Shown: positions 42,930 to 52,168, counted from the first letter of the stretch. The stretch: 64,000 nt of DNA from Amycolatopsis pretoriensis (GCF_900107925.1 NZ_FNUJ01000003.1:868001-932000); one strand, 5' to 3'. The notes: generated from the letters alone by a model not told the origin. Numbers and translations: made by a program.

Positions 42930-43564
42930 GCGACGGTGAAGCGCGCGCGGTGGTGCTTCGGCTGCTCGATCTCGTCGACGTACGCGGTCGCGAAGTCGTC
43001 GCCACCGATGTGCGACTTGCCGTTCTCGTCGGTCACCAGGACGTCGCCGCCGACGCGGTAGGCGCCCGTGCGCTCACCCGGGGTCCAGGCACCGAACTCG
43101 GCGGCGGGGCTGACGTAGAACCAGTCGAGGCCCTCGGGCTGCTCGCGCAGCAGGCCGAGCACCTCGGCGTGGCTGCCGGCCTCGTCCTTGTACTCGGCCG
43201 GGAACTCCGGGGTGTCGAACAGCCGCGGGCCGCCCTCGGCGACCAGCAGGCTGGCCGCGCCGCCCACGAACGACAGCCGCACGTCGTTCTCGCGCGCGAT
43301 CCGGGCCAGCGACGGGACGGCCTCGATCAGCTTCTTGCCGTCGATCGCGCGCGCCGGGGTGGCCACCACGAACACGTCGGCGTCCTTCGCCAGCCCCGTC
43401 ACGAACTCCTCGTCGTGGAGCGAACCCTGCCGCTCGTCGACGCCTTCGGGCGCGGAACCCGCGTTGCGCGCGACGCCGACCACCTCGTGCCCGCGGCGCA
43501 CCGCCTCGGCGCCGATCTTGCCCCCGGCGTAGCCCGTTCCCCCGAAAATGACCAGCTTGGCCAT
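42923..43564 (-). CDS. NAD(P)H-binding (NmrA/atypical SDR) protein
   Basis: Rossmann-fold protein, 213 residues. The cofactor motif is KLVIFGGTGYAGGKIG (GGTGYAG) near the N-terminus, with the atypical-SDR set ARNAGSAPEGVD and GLDWFYVSPAAEFGAW. No Tyr-x3-Lys pair is clear, so it may be a reductase or a redox sensor. Convergent, with a 7-bp overlap, with the LLM gene. The ATG at 43564 gives the standard start. Confidence 0.88.
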   Translation of the reverse strand: MAKLVIFGGTGYAGGKIGAEAVRRGHEVVGVARNAGSAPEGVDERQGSLHDEEFVTGLAKDADVFVVATPARAIDGKKLIEAVPSLARIARENDVRLSFVGGAASLLVAEGGPRLFDTPEFPAEYKDEAGSHAEVLGLLREQPEGLDWFYVSPAAEFGAWTPGERTGAYRVGGDVLVTDENGKSHIGGDDFATAYVDEIEQPKHHRARFTVAY

Positions 43565-43662
43565 GAGATCTCCTCGTTCGTAGTCGGCCTTCACGGCCGA
43601 TGCTAAGAACGGATGATCACGAACTGCAACGAAAGCAACGCACCCCCGGGTAGGTGTCCAGC

Positions 43663-44781
43663 TCAGCCGCCCAGGCCGGCGAACTCCGCCGCGACCTGCT
43701 GCTTCACGGCGTTGACGTCGAGGGCCGCGCGGACCTCCGCGGTCGCGTTCGGCTTGGACAGCACCTGGTAGCTCGCCGTGCGGTTCGGCAGCTTGAACTT
43801 GACCGTGCAGGACATCTTGACCGTCGCGTAGGGGTCGGCGTCGGCCGCCGCCGTGCAGGTCTGCGCACCGAGCGAGTCGGCGCTCACCTCGACGGAGAGG
43901 TTGATGTGCACGACGCTCTTCCCGCCCCCGGACGGCGAGCCGACGACGCTGTTGGAGACGTCGACGGTCGTCGTGCAGGAGCCGACGAAGTCCTTGCAGT
44001 CGAGGTTGTCGTTCGTGACGACGGCGCTCGCCTGAACCAGGCCTTCGAACGGCTGGCCCAGCCCGCCGACGGTGTTGTCGAGGTCGGTGTGGAACTTCTT
44101 GAGCGCGTCGCCGGCGAGCGGGTCGACGCGGAACTCGGCGCCGAACTTCGGGCCGGCCTGCGGGTCGAGCAGCGCCGGGGCGAAGCTGACGACCCGGTTC
44201 GGCTTGGCCGTGGTGACGCGCAGGACGCTGGGCGCGGCGCCGAGCTGGTAGACCTCGGTGCCGTCCGGGAGCTTCGCCTTGACCGGGTCGCCCAGCCGGT
44301 CGAGGCCGGCCAGTGCCTTGCGCAGCCCGTCAGCCAGCGCCTTCGGGGCGAACCGCGCGGCCGGGTCGAGCGGCAGTTCGGAACCGAGCGAGCGCACCCA
44401 GCTCGTGCCGAACTGCGTGCCTTCATCGATGGCGTGGGACTTCCAGTAGTCGGCGTCGGCCTGCAGGTAGAACTGGCCCGCGGCGGCGGTCACCTGGACG
44501 ACGCGGCCTTCCAGCGGCAGCCCGCCGAGGGCGTTGCCGCCGCGCGTGACGCGGAACTGCTGGTCGGCGCCGTTGACCGCCGACTTCAGGGCGAGCGCGG
44601 GCGCCTGGCCCAGCGCGGTGAGGGCGGCGTCGACCGCGGTGCGCTGCTCGGCGCGCCGGTCGGCCGTCTGCTGCCCGGCCGCGGAGACACCGGCGGTGCC
44701 GGGGACCGCCACTTGGCAGCCGGCCAGCAGTCCGCCCAGCAGCAGCACCGCCGCCGCCGTCGTGGCCCGTCGAGCCCACAT
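43663..44781 (-). CDS. Lipoprotein of unknown function
   Basis: Exported lipoprotein, 372 residues, with lipobox LLAGC (Cys22). The mature protein has beta-rich regions resembling LppX/LprG-type folds in the general pattern (GKLPLEGRVVQV-like strands, YWKSHAIDEGTQFGTSWVRS), and two Cys pairs (DNLDCKDFVGSC and QTCTAAADADPYATVKMSC) that suggest disulfides. By place it corresponds to mycobacterial lpqT next to prs and rplY, but it is longer and I cannot confirm homology. Divergent from rplY by 344 bp. Confidence 0.8.
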   Translation of the reverse strand: MWARRATTAAAVLLLGGLLAGCQVAVPGTAGVSAAGQQTADRRAEQRTAVDAALTALGQAPALALKSAVNGADQQFRVTRGGNALGGLPLEGRVVQVTAAAGQFYLQADADYWKSHAIDEGTQFGTSWVRSLGSELPLDPAARFAPKALADGLRKALAGLDRLGDPVKAKLPDGTEVYQLGAAPSVLRVTTAKPNRVVSFAPALLDPQAGPKFGAEFRVDPLAGDALKKFHTDLDNTVGGLGQPFEGLVQASAVVTNDNLDCKDFVGSCTTTVDVSNSVVGSPSGGGKSVVHINLSVEVSADSLGAQTCTAAADADPYATVKMSCTVKFKLPNRTASYQVLSKPNATAEVRAALDVNAVKQQVAAEFAGLGG

Positions 44782-45125
44782 CTTCCGCCCCCTGCTCTCC
44801 CGCTGTACCCGAGGACACCTCGGCCGGTGAAGTCGCGCCACCGGATTTGTGTCGTCACGCACCGGGGTTCAGGAGGGTTCTAGCCTGGGCCGGGCCCCCG
44901 CCGCAACCCACCGTGATGAGGTTGGTTTACACTCTTGAGGTTGTCTCGGCGAGGCGGGGCCCTTCTGGGGTGCCCGGCGTGATCGACGCGGCGGCTCGAG
45001 TAGCCCCGGCTGTCGTGCACGCCTGAAACTCGCCGCCGCAACCACCTGAACAGAACAACGCAAGCATCCCCGCCGCAGCATGCTGTCTCCCGCACCATGT
45101 TCGTGATTTGAAGGAGTGCCACACC
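44782..45125. other. 344-bp divergent intergenic region before rplY
   Basis: No ORF with good coding bias. A TACACT at 44928-44933 resembles a -10 element for rplY and would give a leader of about 185 nt. The leader holds several short GC-rich inverted repeats but no riboswitch class I can name. A Shine-Dalgarno (gaaggag) precedes the GTG at 45126. Confidence 0.5.
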
Positions 45126-45731
45126 GTGTCCGAGGTACGTCTGTCCGTCGAGCCGCGCACCGAGTTCGGCAAGGGCGCCGCGCGTCGCACGCGTCGCGCC
45201 GGCAAGATCCCCGCCGTGCTGTACGGCCACGGCTCGGACCCGCGGCACTTCGCGCTGCCGGCCATCGAGTTCGCCCGCGTCGTCCGTGAGAACGGCTCCA
45301 ACGCCGTCATCACCCTCGCCCTCGAGGGCTCCGACGAGCTCGCGCTGACGAAGACGATCGTCGTGCACCCGCTGAAGAACTACATCGAGCACGTCGACCT
45401 GCTGGTCGTCAAGCGCGGCGAGAAGATCGTCGTCGACGTCCCGGTCGTCGTCTCCGGCACCCCCGGCCCCGGCGGCCTGGTCAACCAGGACGTCGACACC
45501 CTGCAGGTCGAGGTCGAGGCGCTGCACATCCCGGAGCAGTTCGAGGTCTCGATCGAGGGCCTCGAGGTCGGCAGCCAGGTCCTGGCCGGCCAGGTCGAGC
45601 TGCCCCAGGGCGCCACCCTGGTCACCGACCCGGAGGCGCTCGTCGTCGCCGTCAACGAGCCGCAGCGTGAAGAGGCCGAGGACGAGGCCACCGCCGAAGC
45701 GGGCGAAGAGTCGGCCGAAGCCGCCGAATAG
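45126..45731 (+). CDS. rplY: 50S ribosomal protein L25/Ctc
   Basis: Ribosomal protein binding 5S rRNA, Ctc-type long form, 201 residues. The L25 domain (SEVRLSVEPRTEFGKGAARRTRRAGKIPAVLYGHG by landmarks) is followed by the TL5 C-terminal domain (EKIVVDVPVVVSG) and an acidic Ala/Glu-rich tail. The GTG at 45126 is favoured by a Shine-Dalgarno (gaaggag) about 10 bp upstream and because it gives the family start directly. Followed 9 bp later by pth, the conserved order. Confidence 0.95.
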   Translation: MSEVRLSVEPRTEFGKGAARRTRRAGKIPAVLYGHGSDPRHFALPAIEFARVVRENGSNAVITLALEGSDELALTKTIVVHPLKNYIEHVDLLVVKRGEKIVVDVPVVVSGTPGPGGLVNQDVDTLQVEVEALHIPEQFEVSIEGLEVGSQVLAGQVELPQGATLVTDPEALVVAVNEPQREEAEDEATAEAGEESAEAAE

Positions 45732-45740
45732 CATTTCCGC

Positions 45741-46334
45741 ATGACCGAAGACGTGCCCGGGGCCGGCGAGCTGATCCTGCTCGCCGGCCTCGGCAATCCC
45801 GGACCCCAGTACGCCGGAAACCGGCACAACGTCGGCTTCATGGTGCTGGACGAGCTCGCCAACCGCATCGGCGGCAAGTTCAAGACGCACAAGAGCGGCG
45901 GCGAGGTGCTCGAAGGCCGTCTCGGCGGTCGCCGCGTCGTGCTGGTGAAGCCGCGTTCGTACATGAACCTCTCCGGCGGCCCGGTGGTCGGCGCCGCGCG
46001 GTTCTACAAGGTGCCGCCGACCGGCGTGGTCGTGGTGCACGACGAGCTGGACGTCGACTTCGGCGCGCTGAAGCTGAAGTTCGGCGGCGGCGACAACGGC
46101 CACAACGGACTCCGCTCGATCACGAAGTCGCTGGGGACCCGCGACTACTACCGGGTCCGGTTCGGCATCGGCCGCCCGCCCGGCCGCCAGGACCCGGCGG
46201 ACTTCGTCCTGAAGGACTTCTCGACGGTCGAGCGCAAGGAGCTCCCGTTCGAGGTGGACCGCTGCGCGGACGCGACCGAGGCCTTGGTCGGCACCGGCCT
46301 CGCGGCCGCGCAGAACGCCTTCCATGCGGGCTGA
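45741..46334 (+). CDS. pth: Peptidyl-tRNA hydrolase
   Basis: Frees tRNA from abortive peptidyl-tRNA; cytoplasmic, 197 residues. Landmarks are [26 protein letters not shown] (with the catalytic His region), [13 protein letters not shown] and [28 protein letters not shown]. Follows rplY by 9 bp. Standard length, no anomalies. Confidence 0.98.
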   Translation: MTEDVPGAGELILLAGLGNPGPQYAGNRHNVGFMVLDELANRIGGKFKTHKSGGEVLEGRLGGRRVVLVKPRSYMNLSGGPVVGAARFYKVPPTGVVVVHDELDVDFGALKLKFGGGDNGHNGLRSITKSLGTRDYYRVRFGIGRPPGRQDPADFVLKDFSTVERKELPFEVDRCADATEALVGTGLAAAQNAFHAG

Positions 46335-46355
46335 CATCGGTGGCAAGGTGAGCCC

Positions 46356-46670
46356 ATGACCCCCGACGAAGTCCGGGCGATCGCGTTCGGAAAACCCCGC
46401 TTCGGCCGGCGCGGCTACAACGAGGACGAGGTCGACGCGTTCCTCGACCTGATCGCCGAGGCGCTGTCCGGTCGCAACATCCTGACCGCCGACGACATCC
46501 ACTACGTCGAGTTCACGATCATGCCGGTCGGTATGCGCGCCTACGACCAGGCCCAGGTCGACCTGTTCCTCGACGAGGCCGAGAAGGCTCTGGTGGAGCT
46601 GCGCAACCCGCAGCCGGTGGTCGAGGAGCGGCGTCCGCAGGGCCCGAAGAAGTGGTTCGGCCGCTCTTGA
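46356..46670 (+). CDS. DivIVA-domain small protein
   Basis: 104 residues. It has the DivIVA N-terminal motif [30 protein letters not shown], then a second similar half, [27 protein letters not shown], so it is a double-motif protein. It lacks the long coiled coil of Wag31/DivIVA. Ends WFGRS with a basic tail. Starts 22 bp after pth. It could help pole or septum localisation; the role is inferred from the domain only. Confidence 0.88.
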   Translation: MTPDEVRAIAFGKPRFGRRGYNEDEVDAFLDLIAEALSGRNILTADDIHYVEFTIMPVGMRAYDQAQVDLFLDEAEKALVELRNPQPVVEERRPQGPKKWFGRS

Positions 46671-46839
46671 CGGTGTGAGACCGGCCACACAGCGCTGCGT
46701 AGTCCCGGCTCACCCACAGGCGGCCGGCGGCCGCCCGTCGGGGTGAGCTTCGGGGTCCGACCCTTCCGGGGGGACCCGTTCACGGGCTAGGACGGTGTAC
46801 GGCAGTTCGCACCGCCCAACCCCGGAATCGGAGAGTTGC

Positions 46840-47196
46840 ATGTCGTTCACCGCCGAAGACCTCGCCGAGGTCACCTTCGGTAACGCCCCGATCGGCCGCC
46901 GTGGCTACGCGAAGCACGAGGTCGAGGAGTTCGTCCGGCGCATCGCCAAGACGCTCGCCGAGGAGGACGACCTGACCGCCGCCGAAGTGCACCACGTGGT
47001 GTTCGCCAAGCCGCTGATCGGCAAGCGCGGCTACGACGAGAAGGAGGTCGACGACTTCCTGGACCGGGTGGAGGACCAGCTCGCGGCCCGCACGGGCCAC
47101 GCCCCGGACCTCCCGGGCGCCCGCACATCCGACGAGGCCACCGCCTCCCGCGCCACCCCGCCGACTCTGCGCGCGGCGCACCTCCAGCAACGCTAG
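46840..47196 (+). CDS. DivIVA-domain small protein, second copy
   Basis: 118 residues. The DivIVA motif appears twice: [29 protein letters not shown] and [29 protein letters not shown]. The C-terminal 35 residues are Ala/Thr-rich and disordered. It is a paralogue of the gene at 46356-46670, 169 bp upstream; that gap holds only GC-rich sequence without ORF. A composite hairpin begins at its stop codon. Confidence 0.88.
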   Translation: MSFTAEDLAEVTFGNAPIGRRGYAKHEVEEFVRRIAKTLAEEDDLTAAEVHHVVFAKPLIGKRGYDEKEVDDFLDRVEDQLAARTGHAPDLPGARTSDEATASRATPPTLRAAHLQQR

Positions 47197-47251
47197 AAGC
47201 GGAGCTTTCCCTATGAAAGCTCCGCTTCCCGTGGAGCTTTCATAGGGAAAG
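47196..47251. terminator. Composite bidirectional hairpin between convergent genes
   Basis: Stem A: GAAGCGGAGCTTTC (47196-47209) pairs perfectly with 47215-47228, loop cctat. Stem B: CTTTCCCTATGAAAGCTCC (47206-47224) pairs perfectly with 47233-47251, loop 8 bases. The two stems share bases, so only one can form at a time. Belongs to the GGAGCTTTC/GAAAGCTCC family also seen at 20412-20468. Placed between a DivIVA-like gene and the convergent fatty-acyl-AMP ligase gene. Confidence 0.8.
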
Positions 47252-47258
47252 TGACGGC

Positions 47259-48947
47259 TCAGGCGTCGGCGTTCTTCTTGATCTTGTCCGCGAACTGCTG
47301 GGCCGTCGCCGCGCGCTTGACCTTGCCCGACGGCGTCTTCGGGAGGCTGCCCGCCGGCAGCACGACCACCGCGTACGGCCGCATGTCCACGGCGTCGCGG
47401 ACCCGCGCCGAGACCTGCTTCGTCAGGTTCTTCTCGGCCTCGGCGTCGCCCGCCAGCTTCGACTCCAGGACCACCGCGAACCGCTCGCGGCGGCTGCCGG
47501 CGTCCAGCCGCACGGCCACCGCGTTGCCCGCCCGGACGCCCTCGACCGACGTCGCCGCGCGCTCGATGTCCGTCGGGTACAGGTTGCGGCCGCCCATGAT
47601 GATGACGTCCTTGCGGCGGCCGCAGATGACGATCTGGCCGTCGACCAGGTAGCCGAGGTCTCCGGTGTTCAGCCAGCCCTCGTCGTCCTGCGTCGCGACC
47701 GGGCCCTCCATGGTCAGGTACCCGGGCGTCACGGCCTCACCGCGCAGCCGGATCTCGCCCACCTCGCGGTCGCCGACCCGCGTCCCCGCGTCGTTGACGA
47801 TCTCCGCTTCGAGCCCGTCCAGCGGCCGGCCGAGCAGCGCGAACGACCGGACGCTGTCGGTGCCGCGCCGGGCGTCCCCTTCGGGCACGGGCACCGCGCG
47901 ATTGTCGGCTTCGAGCGCGTCGGCCTCGACGACGTCGAGCGTGAGCCCGGTGAACAGCGGCGCGAACGACACGGCGAGGGTCGCCTCCGCCATGCCGTAG
48001 GCCGGGAAAACGCATTCCGCGGGCATCTTGAACCGCGCACCGGCGTCCACAAAGGTCTGGACGGCGGTCTCGTCGATGGGCTCGGCGCCGTTCAGGGCGA
48101 TGCGCAGCTTCGAGAGGTCGTAGGCGTTGTCGTCGTCGACGCGGGCCATCCGGCGCCCGACGATGGCGTAGGCGAAGTTCGGCGCGGCCGTCGTCGTGCC
48201 GCCGTACTTGGTGATCAGCTGCGGCCAGATCAACGGCCCGGAGAGGAACTCGACGGGCGTGATCTTGACGAGCTCGACGCCGAAGGTCATCGGCACGGTC
48301 AGGAAGCCGACCATGCCCATGTCGTGGAAGGTCGGCAGCCAGGACACCATGACGTCGACGTCGAAGTCGAACTCCGCGCGGTCGACCATGGCCTTGACGT
48401 TGGAGTACAGGTTCCCGTAGGTGATCCGCACAGCCTTGGGGTCGGCGGTCGAGCCACTGGTCAGCTGCAGCAGCGCGGTCTCGTCCTCATCGGTGACGAC
48501 GACGTCCGGCAGCGGCTCGGCTTCGGCCAGCTCGGTGATCAGCCGGTAGCCGATGCCCTTCTCCTCCAGCACGGGGGCGAGCTGGTCGAAGGGCTCACCG
48601 AGCAGCACGAGGTTCGACCCGATCATCCCGAGCACGCGCACGGTGTCCTCGGCCCATTCGGCGAGATCGGTCCGCGGCGTGGGCTGGTGCAGCATGGTGA
48701 CGCTGCCCCCGGCCAGCCAGACGGCCTGCACGGTGGGCGCGATCAACACGGGAGCGGCGGCCAGCACCCCGACGGCGGTACCTCGCTGAAAACCGTTGGC
48801 GACGAGCCCGCCGGCGATCCGCCGGGCTTCTTCGTGCACCTCGCCCCAGGTCCGCCGAACCGGCTCCTTGGGCTCCCCGGTGACCATGCCACGCTGCTGA
48901 CCCCGCCCCGCCGCGGTGGCGACGAGCGTGTCCACGAACCTGCTCAT
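47259..48947 (-). CDS. Fatty-acyl-AMP ligase/acyl-CoA synthetase family protein
   Basis: AMP-forming enzyme, 562 residues. The ATP-binding motif is LQLTSGSTADPKAVRITYGNL; adenylate-binding FPAYGMAEATLAVSFAP and the hinge GRRKDVIIMGGRNLYPTDIE follow. These are close to the FAAL group (FadD32-like), which makes acyl-adenylates for polyketide synthases or lipids. Positional equivalent of M. tuberculosis Rv1013 (pks16, an acyl-AMP ligase despite its name). It lies 24 bp downstream of a kinase pseudogene. The substrate chain is not predictable. Confidence 0.9.
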   Translation of the reverse strand: MSRFVDTLVATAAGRGQQRGMVTGEPKEPVRRTWGEVHEEARRIAGGLVANGFQRGTAVGVLAAAPVLIAPTVQAVWLAGGSVTMLHQPTPRTDLAEWAEDTVRVLGMIGSNLVLLGEPFDQLAPVLEEKGIGYRLITELAEAEPLPDVVVTDEDETALLQLTSGSTADPKAVRITYGNLYSNVKAMVDRAEFDFDVDVMVSWLPTFHDMGMVGFLTVPMTFGVELVKITPVEFLSGPLIWPQLITKYGGTTTAAPNFAYAIVGRRMARVDDDNAYDLSKLRIALNGAEPIDETAVQTFVDAGARFKMPAECVFPAYGMAEATLAVSFAPLFTGLTLDVVEADALEADNRAVPVPEGDARRGTDSVRSFALLGRPLDGLEAEIVNDAGTRVGDREVGEIRLRGEAVTPGYLTMEGPVATQDDEGWLNTGDLGYLVDGQIVICGRRKDVIIMGGRNLYPTDIERAATSVEGVRAGNAVAVRLDAGSRRERFAVVLESKLAGDAEAEKNLTKQVSARVRDAVDMRPYAVVVLPAGSLPKTPSGKVKRAATAQQFADKIKKNADA

Positions 48948-48971
48948 GGGCGTCAGATTACTGTCTGGGTG

Positions 48972-49335
48972 TCAACATCCGCCGAGCGACGCGGAAACGG
49001 GACCCGCGAGCCACCGGTCGACTTGCCGCTGCCCCCGCAGCCGGACGACGACGTCGGGGTGGCGGTGCTCGTCGGGGAAGAAGGTGCGCAACGGGCCTTC
49101 GACGTTTTCGCCGGGGATCTCGGAACCGCGGCCGCCGCGCCGCAGCAACGTGCGGATGACGACCGGGTCATCGTCAAGGCACGCGGGTGGTCGAGCCGGA
49201 CCAGCACGTCGAGGCGTGCGGTCATTCGCTCGCGGCCTGCCAGGTCTCCCGCACGGTCCACCCAGGCCCGTGGAAGAAGGTCTCCATCTCGACGTACGGC
49301 ACGCCGAGGGGCTCGTCGGGCCCGACCACCCTCAT
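48972..49335 (-). pseudogene. Decayed adenylate-kinase-like (topology modulation/FlaR-type) gene
   Basis: Two coding-biased pieces in sequence. Piece 1 (49335-49222, ATG overlapping the ABC-F stop) reads LGVPYVEMETFFHGPGWTVR, the segment that in P-loop kinases of the FlaR/AAA_17 group directly follows the P-loop; here the P-loop itself is missing. Piece 2 (ATG at 49225, overlapping the first stop) reads LDVLVRLDHPRA, then continues only after a -1 shift near 49175 as DDPVVIRTLLRRGG, GENVEGPLRTFF and VVVRLRGQRQVDRWLAG, matching the family's C-terminal half. The middle, the P-loop and one base are lost. Third-position GC of about 88-95% shows the original frames. Confidence 0.6.
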
Positions 49336-51095
49336 TCCAGCAGTTCGGATGTCTCCAGCCACCGGCCTTCGACGTCCTCGATCTCGCCCTGGACGCCCTT
49401 CAGCTCCGCGTTCAGCTCCATCAGCTTCGCCGGGTCCGTCGCCGCCTCCAGCAGCGACGCGTGGAGCTTCTCCTCCTTCGCGTGCAGCTGGTCCAGCTTG
49501 CGCTCCAGCCGCCCCAGTTCCTTCTGGGCCGCGCGCAGATCCGCCGCCGACTTCTTCGCCTCGGCCTTCTCCGCCGACGGCGCCGGTCCCGAGACCGGGA
49601 CGACCGCCGCGCGGCGGTTCAAGTACTCCTCGATCCCGCCCGGCAGGTGCGTGATCCGGCCGTCGCCGAACAGGGCGACGATCGTGTCGCACACGCGCTC
49701 CACCAGGTAGCGGTCGTGGGACACCACGACCATCGTGCCCGGCCAGCCGTCGAGGAGGTCCTCCAGCTGCTGCAGCGTGTCGATGTCCAGGTCGTTCGTC
49801 GGCTCGTCCAGGAGCAGGACGTTCGGCTCGGCCATCAGCAGCCGGCACAGCTGCAGGCGCCTGCGCTCGCCGCCGGACAGGTCGCCGACCGGGGTCCATT
49901 GGCGGGCCTGCGGGAAGCCGAGCTTCTCGCCCAGCTGGGACGCCGTCATCTCCTGCTTGCCGAACACCACGCGCCCGGCCACCTGCTCGATCGCCTGCAG
50001 CACGCGCAGGTCGCCCGGCAGGTCGTCGAGCTCCTGGCGCAGGTGCGCGAGCGCCACCGTCTTGCCCTCGATCCGGCGGCCGGTCGAGCCCTCGACGTCG
50101 CCGCCGAGCAGCTTCAGCAGCGACGTCTTGCCCGAGCCGTTCACCCCGACCAGGCCGATCCGGTCGCCCGGCCCGACCCGCCACGTGACGTGGTCGAGCA
50201 GCGTCCGCTCGCCCACCTGGTACGTCGTGTCTTCCAGCTCCAACACGGTCTTGCCGAGCCGGCGCTTGGCGAACGCCTGCAGCTCGACGGAGTCGCGCGG
50301 CGGCGGCACGTCGGCGATCAGCGCTTCGGCCGCCTCGATGCGGTAGCGCGGCTTCGACGAGCGCGCCTGCGGGCCGCGGCGCAGCCACGCCAGCTCCTTG
50401 CGGGCCAGGTTCTGCCGCTTTTCCTCGGCCGTCGCGGCCAGCCGCGCCCGCTCGGCGCGCGCGAAGATCCAGTCCGCGTAACCGCCTTCGTACTGCTCGA
50501 CGCGGCCGTTCGCGACCTCCCACGTCAGCGTCGCGACCGTGTCGAGGAACCACCGGTCGTGCGTGACGACCACGACCGCGATCCGGCGCGCGAGCAGATG
50601 GTCGGCGAGCCAGCGGACACCTTCGACGTCCAGGTGGTTGGTCGGCTCGTCGAGCACGACGAGGTCGAGTTCGCCGGTCAGCGCGGCGGCCAGCGACACC
50701 CGGCGCCGCTCGCCACCGGACAGGTTCGCCGTCGGCGTGTCCAGCCCGATCGCGGTGATCCCAAGTCCGTCCACAATGGACCGTACGCGGGCGTCGGCCG
50801 CCCACTCGTGTTCGGCGCCGTAGCGTTCCAGGACGACGTCGCCGACCGTGCTGCCGTCCGGCAGCTCGGTGCGCTGGGTGACCACCGCCATCCGCAGGTC
50901 GCGAACCTGGCTCACCCGCCCGGAATCCGGCTCCGCGAGTCCGGAAAGGACTTCCAGCAGGGTCGTCTTGCCGCCGCCGTTGAGGCCGACGACGCCGATG
51001 CGCTGCCCGGCCGCGACGCCCAGCGACACGCCGTCCAGGAGCGGGCGAACCCCGTAGGACTTGCTCACCGCCTCCAGGTTGACCAGGTTGGCCAT
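49332..51095 (-). CDS. ABC-F family ATPase (duplicated ABC domains, no membrane part)
   Basis: Soluble protein with two ABC domains, 587 residues. Walker A motifs are GLNGGGKTT and GVNGSGKTS, signatures LSGGERRR (twice), Walker B LVVLDEPTNHLD and VLLLDEPTNDLD. A linker with RARLAATAEEKRQNLARKELAWLRRG joins them, and a coiled-coil tail (about 520-587) follows. ABC-F proteins bind the ribosome E-site; this may be a housekeeping or antibiotic-resistance form, which the sequence does not decide. The ATG at 51095 gives the typical MANLVNLEAVSKSYG. Confidence 0.95.
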   Translation of the reverse strand: MANLVNLEAVSKSYGVRPLLDGVSLGVAAGQRIGVVGLNGGGKTTLLEVLSGLAEPDSGRVSQVRDLRMAVVTQRTELPDGSTVGDVVLERYGAEHEWAADARVRSIVDGLGITAIGLDTPTANLSGGERRRVSLAAALTGELDLVVLDEPTNHLDVEGVRWLADHLLARRIAVVVVTHDRWFLDTVATLTWEVANGRVEQYEGGYADWIFARAERARLAATAEEKRQNLARKELAWLRRGPQARSSKPRYRIEAAEALIADVPPPRDSVELQAFAKRRLGKTVLELEDTTYQVGERTLLDHVTWRVGPGDRIGLVGVNGSGKTSLLKLLGGDVEGSTGRRIEGKTVALAHLRQELDDLPGDLRVLQAIEQVAGRVVFGKQEMTASQLGEKLGFPQARQWTPVGDLSGGERRRLQLCRLLMAEPNVLLLDEPTNDLDIDTLQQLEDLLDGWPGTMVVVSHDRYLVERVCDTIVALFGDGRITHLPGGIEEYLNRRAAVVPVSGPAPSAEKAEAKKSAADLRAAQKELGRLERKLDQLHAKEEKLHASLLEAATDPAKLMELNAELKGVQGEIEDVEGRWLETSELLE

Positions 51096-51135
51096 CCGGA
51101 TCCTTTCCTCAGTAACAAAAGTCCACAGTGGACGA

Positions 51136-52098
51136 TCAGGCGTGCACGCGCGGCGGCGCCGGGCGCGGCGCGTCGTCACCGCCGACGACGCGGGCGCCGG
51201 GCACCGGGCCGTGCGCCACCCGGACCGTGCGGCACACCCCCGCGCCCGACAGCTCGGCGGCGACCTCGACCGCCGACTGCGCGTCTTCGCAGAGGAACGC
51301 GCACGTCGGGCCGGAGCCGGAGACCGTGCCGGCGAGCGCGCCCGCGTTGACGCCGGCGCGCAGCGTGCGGCGCAGCCCTGGCCGCAGCGAGACCGCCGCC
51401 GCCTGGAGGTCGTTGCCCAGCAGCAGCGCCAGCTGACGCGGGTCGCCCGAGGCCAGCGCCTCGACGACCGGGGTGTGCGAGCCGATCCGCGGCGGGTTGC
51501 CGTCGGCGCGCAGCCGGTCGAGCTCGCCGAACACCTTCGGCGTCGACAGGCCGCGCTCGTCGAAGGCGAGCACCCAGTGGAAGGTGTGCCGCGACAGCAC
51601 CGGCACGAGCCGCTCGCCGCGTCCGGTGCCCAGCGCGGTGCCGCCGTAGAGCGCGAACGGGACGTCGCTGCCCAGGCCGGCCGCGATCTCGGCCAGCTCG
51701 TCGCGCGTGACGTCGAGGTTCCACAGGCTCGCCAGCCCGACGAGCGTCGCCGCCGCGTCGGCGCTGCCGCCCGCCATGCCGCCCGCGACCGGGATGCCCT
51801 TGCGCAGCACCACCCGGACCTTCGGGTCGCCGGTGCGCCCGACGTGCGCGGACAGCGCTTCGACCGCGCGCCAGGCCAGGTTTTCGGGGCCGGTCGGGAC
51901 CGCGCCCTCGCCCTCGCCGTAGATCTCCAGCCCCGGCTCTTCGGTGACGGCGACGGTCACCTCGTCGGTCAGCGACAGGGCCTGGAACACGGTCACCAGC
52001 TCGTGGTAACCGTCTTCGCGCAGGTCGTCGACCGCCAGGTGCAGGTTGACCTTGGCCGGGACCCGGACGGTGACTGGAGGCGGAACTACGGCGAGCAC
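51136..52098 (-). CDS. ispE: 4-diphosphocytidyl-2-C-methyl-D-erythritol kinase
   Basis: GHMP-family kinase of the MEP isoprenoid pathway, 320 residues. Substrate region [24 protein letters not shown] and ATP loop [19 protein letters not shown] are typical, and the last GHMP motif is [13 protein letters not shown]. Together with the upstream rpfB-rsmA genes it reproduces the mycobacterial rpfB-ksgA-ispE order, except that a MetN-like gene is inserted between rsmA and ispE. A terminator lies just upstream at 52125-52153. Confidence 0.95.
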   Translation of the reverse strand: MLAVVPPPVTVRVPAKVNLHLAVDDLREDGYHELVTVFQALSLTDEVTVAVTEEPGLEIYGEGEGAVPTGPENLAWRAVEALSAHVGRTGDPKVRVVLRKGIPVAGGMAGGSADAAATLVGLASLWNLDVTRDELAEIAAGLGSDVPFALYGGTALGTGRGERLVPVLSRHTFHWVLAFDERGLSTPKVFGELDRLRADGNPPRIGSHTPVVEALASGDPRQLALLLGNDLQAAAVSLRPGLRRTLRAGVNAGALAGTVSGSGPTCAFLCEDAQSAVEVAAELSGAGVCRTVRVAHGPVPGARVVGGDDAPRPAPPRVHA

Positions 52099-52124
52099 CC
52101 GACCAGCCTACGTGCCCGCGAAAA

Positions 52125-52153
52125 CGCCCCGATGCGACGTGCGCATCGGGGCG
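52125..52153 (-). terminator. Hairpin terminator downstream of the MetN-like gene
   Basis: Perfect 12-bp stem CGCCCCGATGCG with its complement and 5-base loop, between the MetN-like stop and the ispE start. It makes the riboswitch-MetN unit separate from ispE. Confidence 0.85.
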
Positions 52154-52168
52154 GTTCCGACGTTTGGA

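Noticed and set aside
44880..46688. 602-codon minus-strand ORF
   Set aside because: Antisense of rplY, pth and the first DivIVA-like gene.
48916..49710. Plus-strand ORF starting near the fatty-acyl-AMP ligase start
   Set aside because: Third-position GC is lower than in the minus-strand pseudogene frames, and it runs antisense through the ABC-F gene without a family match.
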